Assembly (NCBI GenBank): GCA_031275525.1
Contig: JAISOP010000325.1
Location: forward strand, 1-6,858
Direction: 5' to 3'
Source of the DNA: Tannerella sp.
GTDB taxonomy: Bacteria > Bacteroidota > Bacteroidia > Bacteroidales > Tannerellaceae
DNA: 6,858 bases
Each line of letters opens with the position of its first letter. Within the stretch, counting starts at the first letter, position 1. This document shows positions 6,198-6,858 of the stretch, one piece after another. Both the position numbers and the translations under genes were made by a program. Under the pieces are notes generated by a model. It made no database searches. It saw nothing but the letters and a program-made list of their open reading frames with translations, and was not told where the DNA came from.

Positions 6198-6858
6198 TTA
6201 CTTCGTAATGACTTTTTTCACGGTGTTTCCTTCGGCAGAAACAACTTTGACAATGTATAACCCGGCAGGCAGTTCAATGGTCGTATTGTTGAGCTGTCCG
6301 GCTTTCGTAAATACCGTTGTTCCGGCTGCGGAATAGACGTTTACCGTTCCTGTCAAGCGGCTGCCGGCATGGATGCGGATGCTTTGGCGATCGGAAACAA
6401 CGCTGACGGAAGCGGGTTTAACGGTGTTGATGGCGGTACCGCCATATACGGTGAACGGACTGGCATTCTTGGCATTGTCAATCGCCTGTACCCCCCATTC
6501 GTACTGGCCTTCCAGTCCGCTCAGCCTATAGGATGTTCCCATAATCGGAGCTAACTGTTCGTTTACTTTCAGGCGACCGGTAGTTAAATCGGCGGGCAAT
6601 ACCGATTTGATTGCATCGTCCTGCTTTACATATAAATTGTAGCGCAAGGCAACTTGCGGCATCAAATCGTCGGTGGAGGCATCCCAGGTGAAAGTGGTGA
6701 TACCGTTCGCATCGGTAGAGGCCTGTAAATTGGTGGGAGCTGACGGCGCCTGATTGACGGGAAGACCTTCCTCTGTATCCAGGTCGTTCCGGAACAGGTG
6801 CTGACTGACTAAGCCGCTGCCTTTTCCGTTCAAAAATACATCCAAATCCCTGTCGTTG
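6198..6858 (-). CDS. C-terminal part of a secreted FG-GAP/fibronectin-like protein with T9SS sorting tail (5' end outside window)
   Basis: The last 219 residues of a larger protein are visible, and the frame is still open at the window edge. The first residues, NDRDLDVFLNG followed by HLFRND at 20-25, match the end of an FG-GAP/VCBS repeat with its Asp-rich calcium-binding loop. Residues about 36-138 look like a fibronectin type III-like fold (NQAPSAPTNL, TFTWDAS, LRYNLYV, YEWGVQAID). Residues about 150-219 form a Por-type secretion tail: VSVVSDRQSIRI, then VNVYSAAGTTVF, LPAGLYIVKV, and the basic ending KKVITK. The family carrying this tail is exported by the type IX secretion system, which removes the tail and usually attaches the protein to the surface or releases it. 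A TTG near 6845 is only an internal leucine codon, not a start. The mature function cannot be told; a carbohydrate-binding or surface beta-propeller protein is plausible. It lies upstream of GH95 on the same strand across a 241-bp repeat-rich gap. Confidence 0.88.
   Translation of the reverse strand, partial: NDRDLDVFLNGKGSGLVSQHLFRNDLDTEEGLPVNQAPSAPTNLQASTDANGITTFTWDASTDDLMPQVALRYNLYVKQDDAIKSVLPADLTTGRLKVNEQLAPIMGTSYRLSGLEGQYEWGVQAIDNAKNASPFTVYGGTAINTVKPASVSVVSDRQSIRIHAGSRLTGTVNVYSAAGTTVFTKAGQLNNTTIELPAGLYIVKVVSAEGNTVKKVITK

Noticed and set aside
5986..6336. Plus-strand open frame of 116 codons through the repeat array
   Set aside because: Its residues come from reading the 23-bp repeat in rotating frames, then antisense through the T9SS-tail gene; it is not a plausible protein.
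6198..6845. T9SS-tailed frame as a complete 215-residue gene starting at TTG 6845
   Set aside because: The frame stays open to the window edge and the preceding codons complete the Asp-rich FG-GAP loop, so the TTG is internal and the gene is truncated by the window.

Overview
The window looks like chromosomal DNA from a Bacteroidota bacterium, most likely of the order Bacteroidales. Three things support this: a SusC/RagA-type TonB-dependent receptor, a protein with a type IX secretion (Por-type) C-terminal tail, and a fasciclin-domain lipoprotein directly ahead of a SusC gene. Base composition is moderate. I cannot name the genus; a T9SS-carrying family such as Tannerellaceae or Dysgonomonadaceae would fit, but that is inference.

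All four genes lie on the minus strand, so transcription runs from high to low coordinates. From 6858 to 6198 is the C-terminal part of a secreted FG-GAP/fibronectin-like protein with a T9SS sorting tail; its start lies outside the window. From 6197 to 5957 is a repeat-rich spacer: a 23-bp tandem array of hairpin-forming units bracketed by two related C-rich palindromes. From 5956 to 3629 is a complete glycoside hydrolase family 95 enzyme (alpha-L-fucosidase or alpha-L-galactosidase type). From 3628 to 3420 is a second spacer with small hairpins and a REP/MITE-like inverted pair. From 3419 to 822 is a lipoprotein with four fasciclin (FAS1) units. Its stop codon overlaps the longest possible start of the SusC-family receptor at 829 to 1, which runs out of the window after the signature at the end of its plug domain.

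The FAS1 lipoprotein and the SusC receptor very probably form one translationally coupled surface uptake unit, with a SusD-type partner expected beyond coordinate 1. GH95 is a typical polysaccharide-utilisation enzyme and would remove terminal fucose or galactose from glycans whose products a SusC transporter could import. However, repeat-filled gaps separate it from both neighbours, so membership of the same transcript is not shown.

Most of the window is ordinary glycan-uptake gene content. The features most worth a second look are the composite palindromic repeat upstream of GH95, the REP-like pair downstream of it, the GH95 active-site variant (Asp-Ile-Asn in place of Asn-Ile-Asn), and the FAS1-SusC coupling. 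I see no tRNA, rRNA, CRISPR array, transposase or phage gene.
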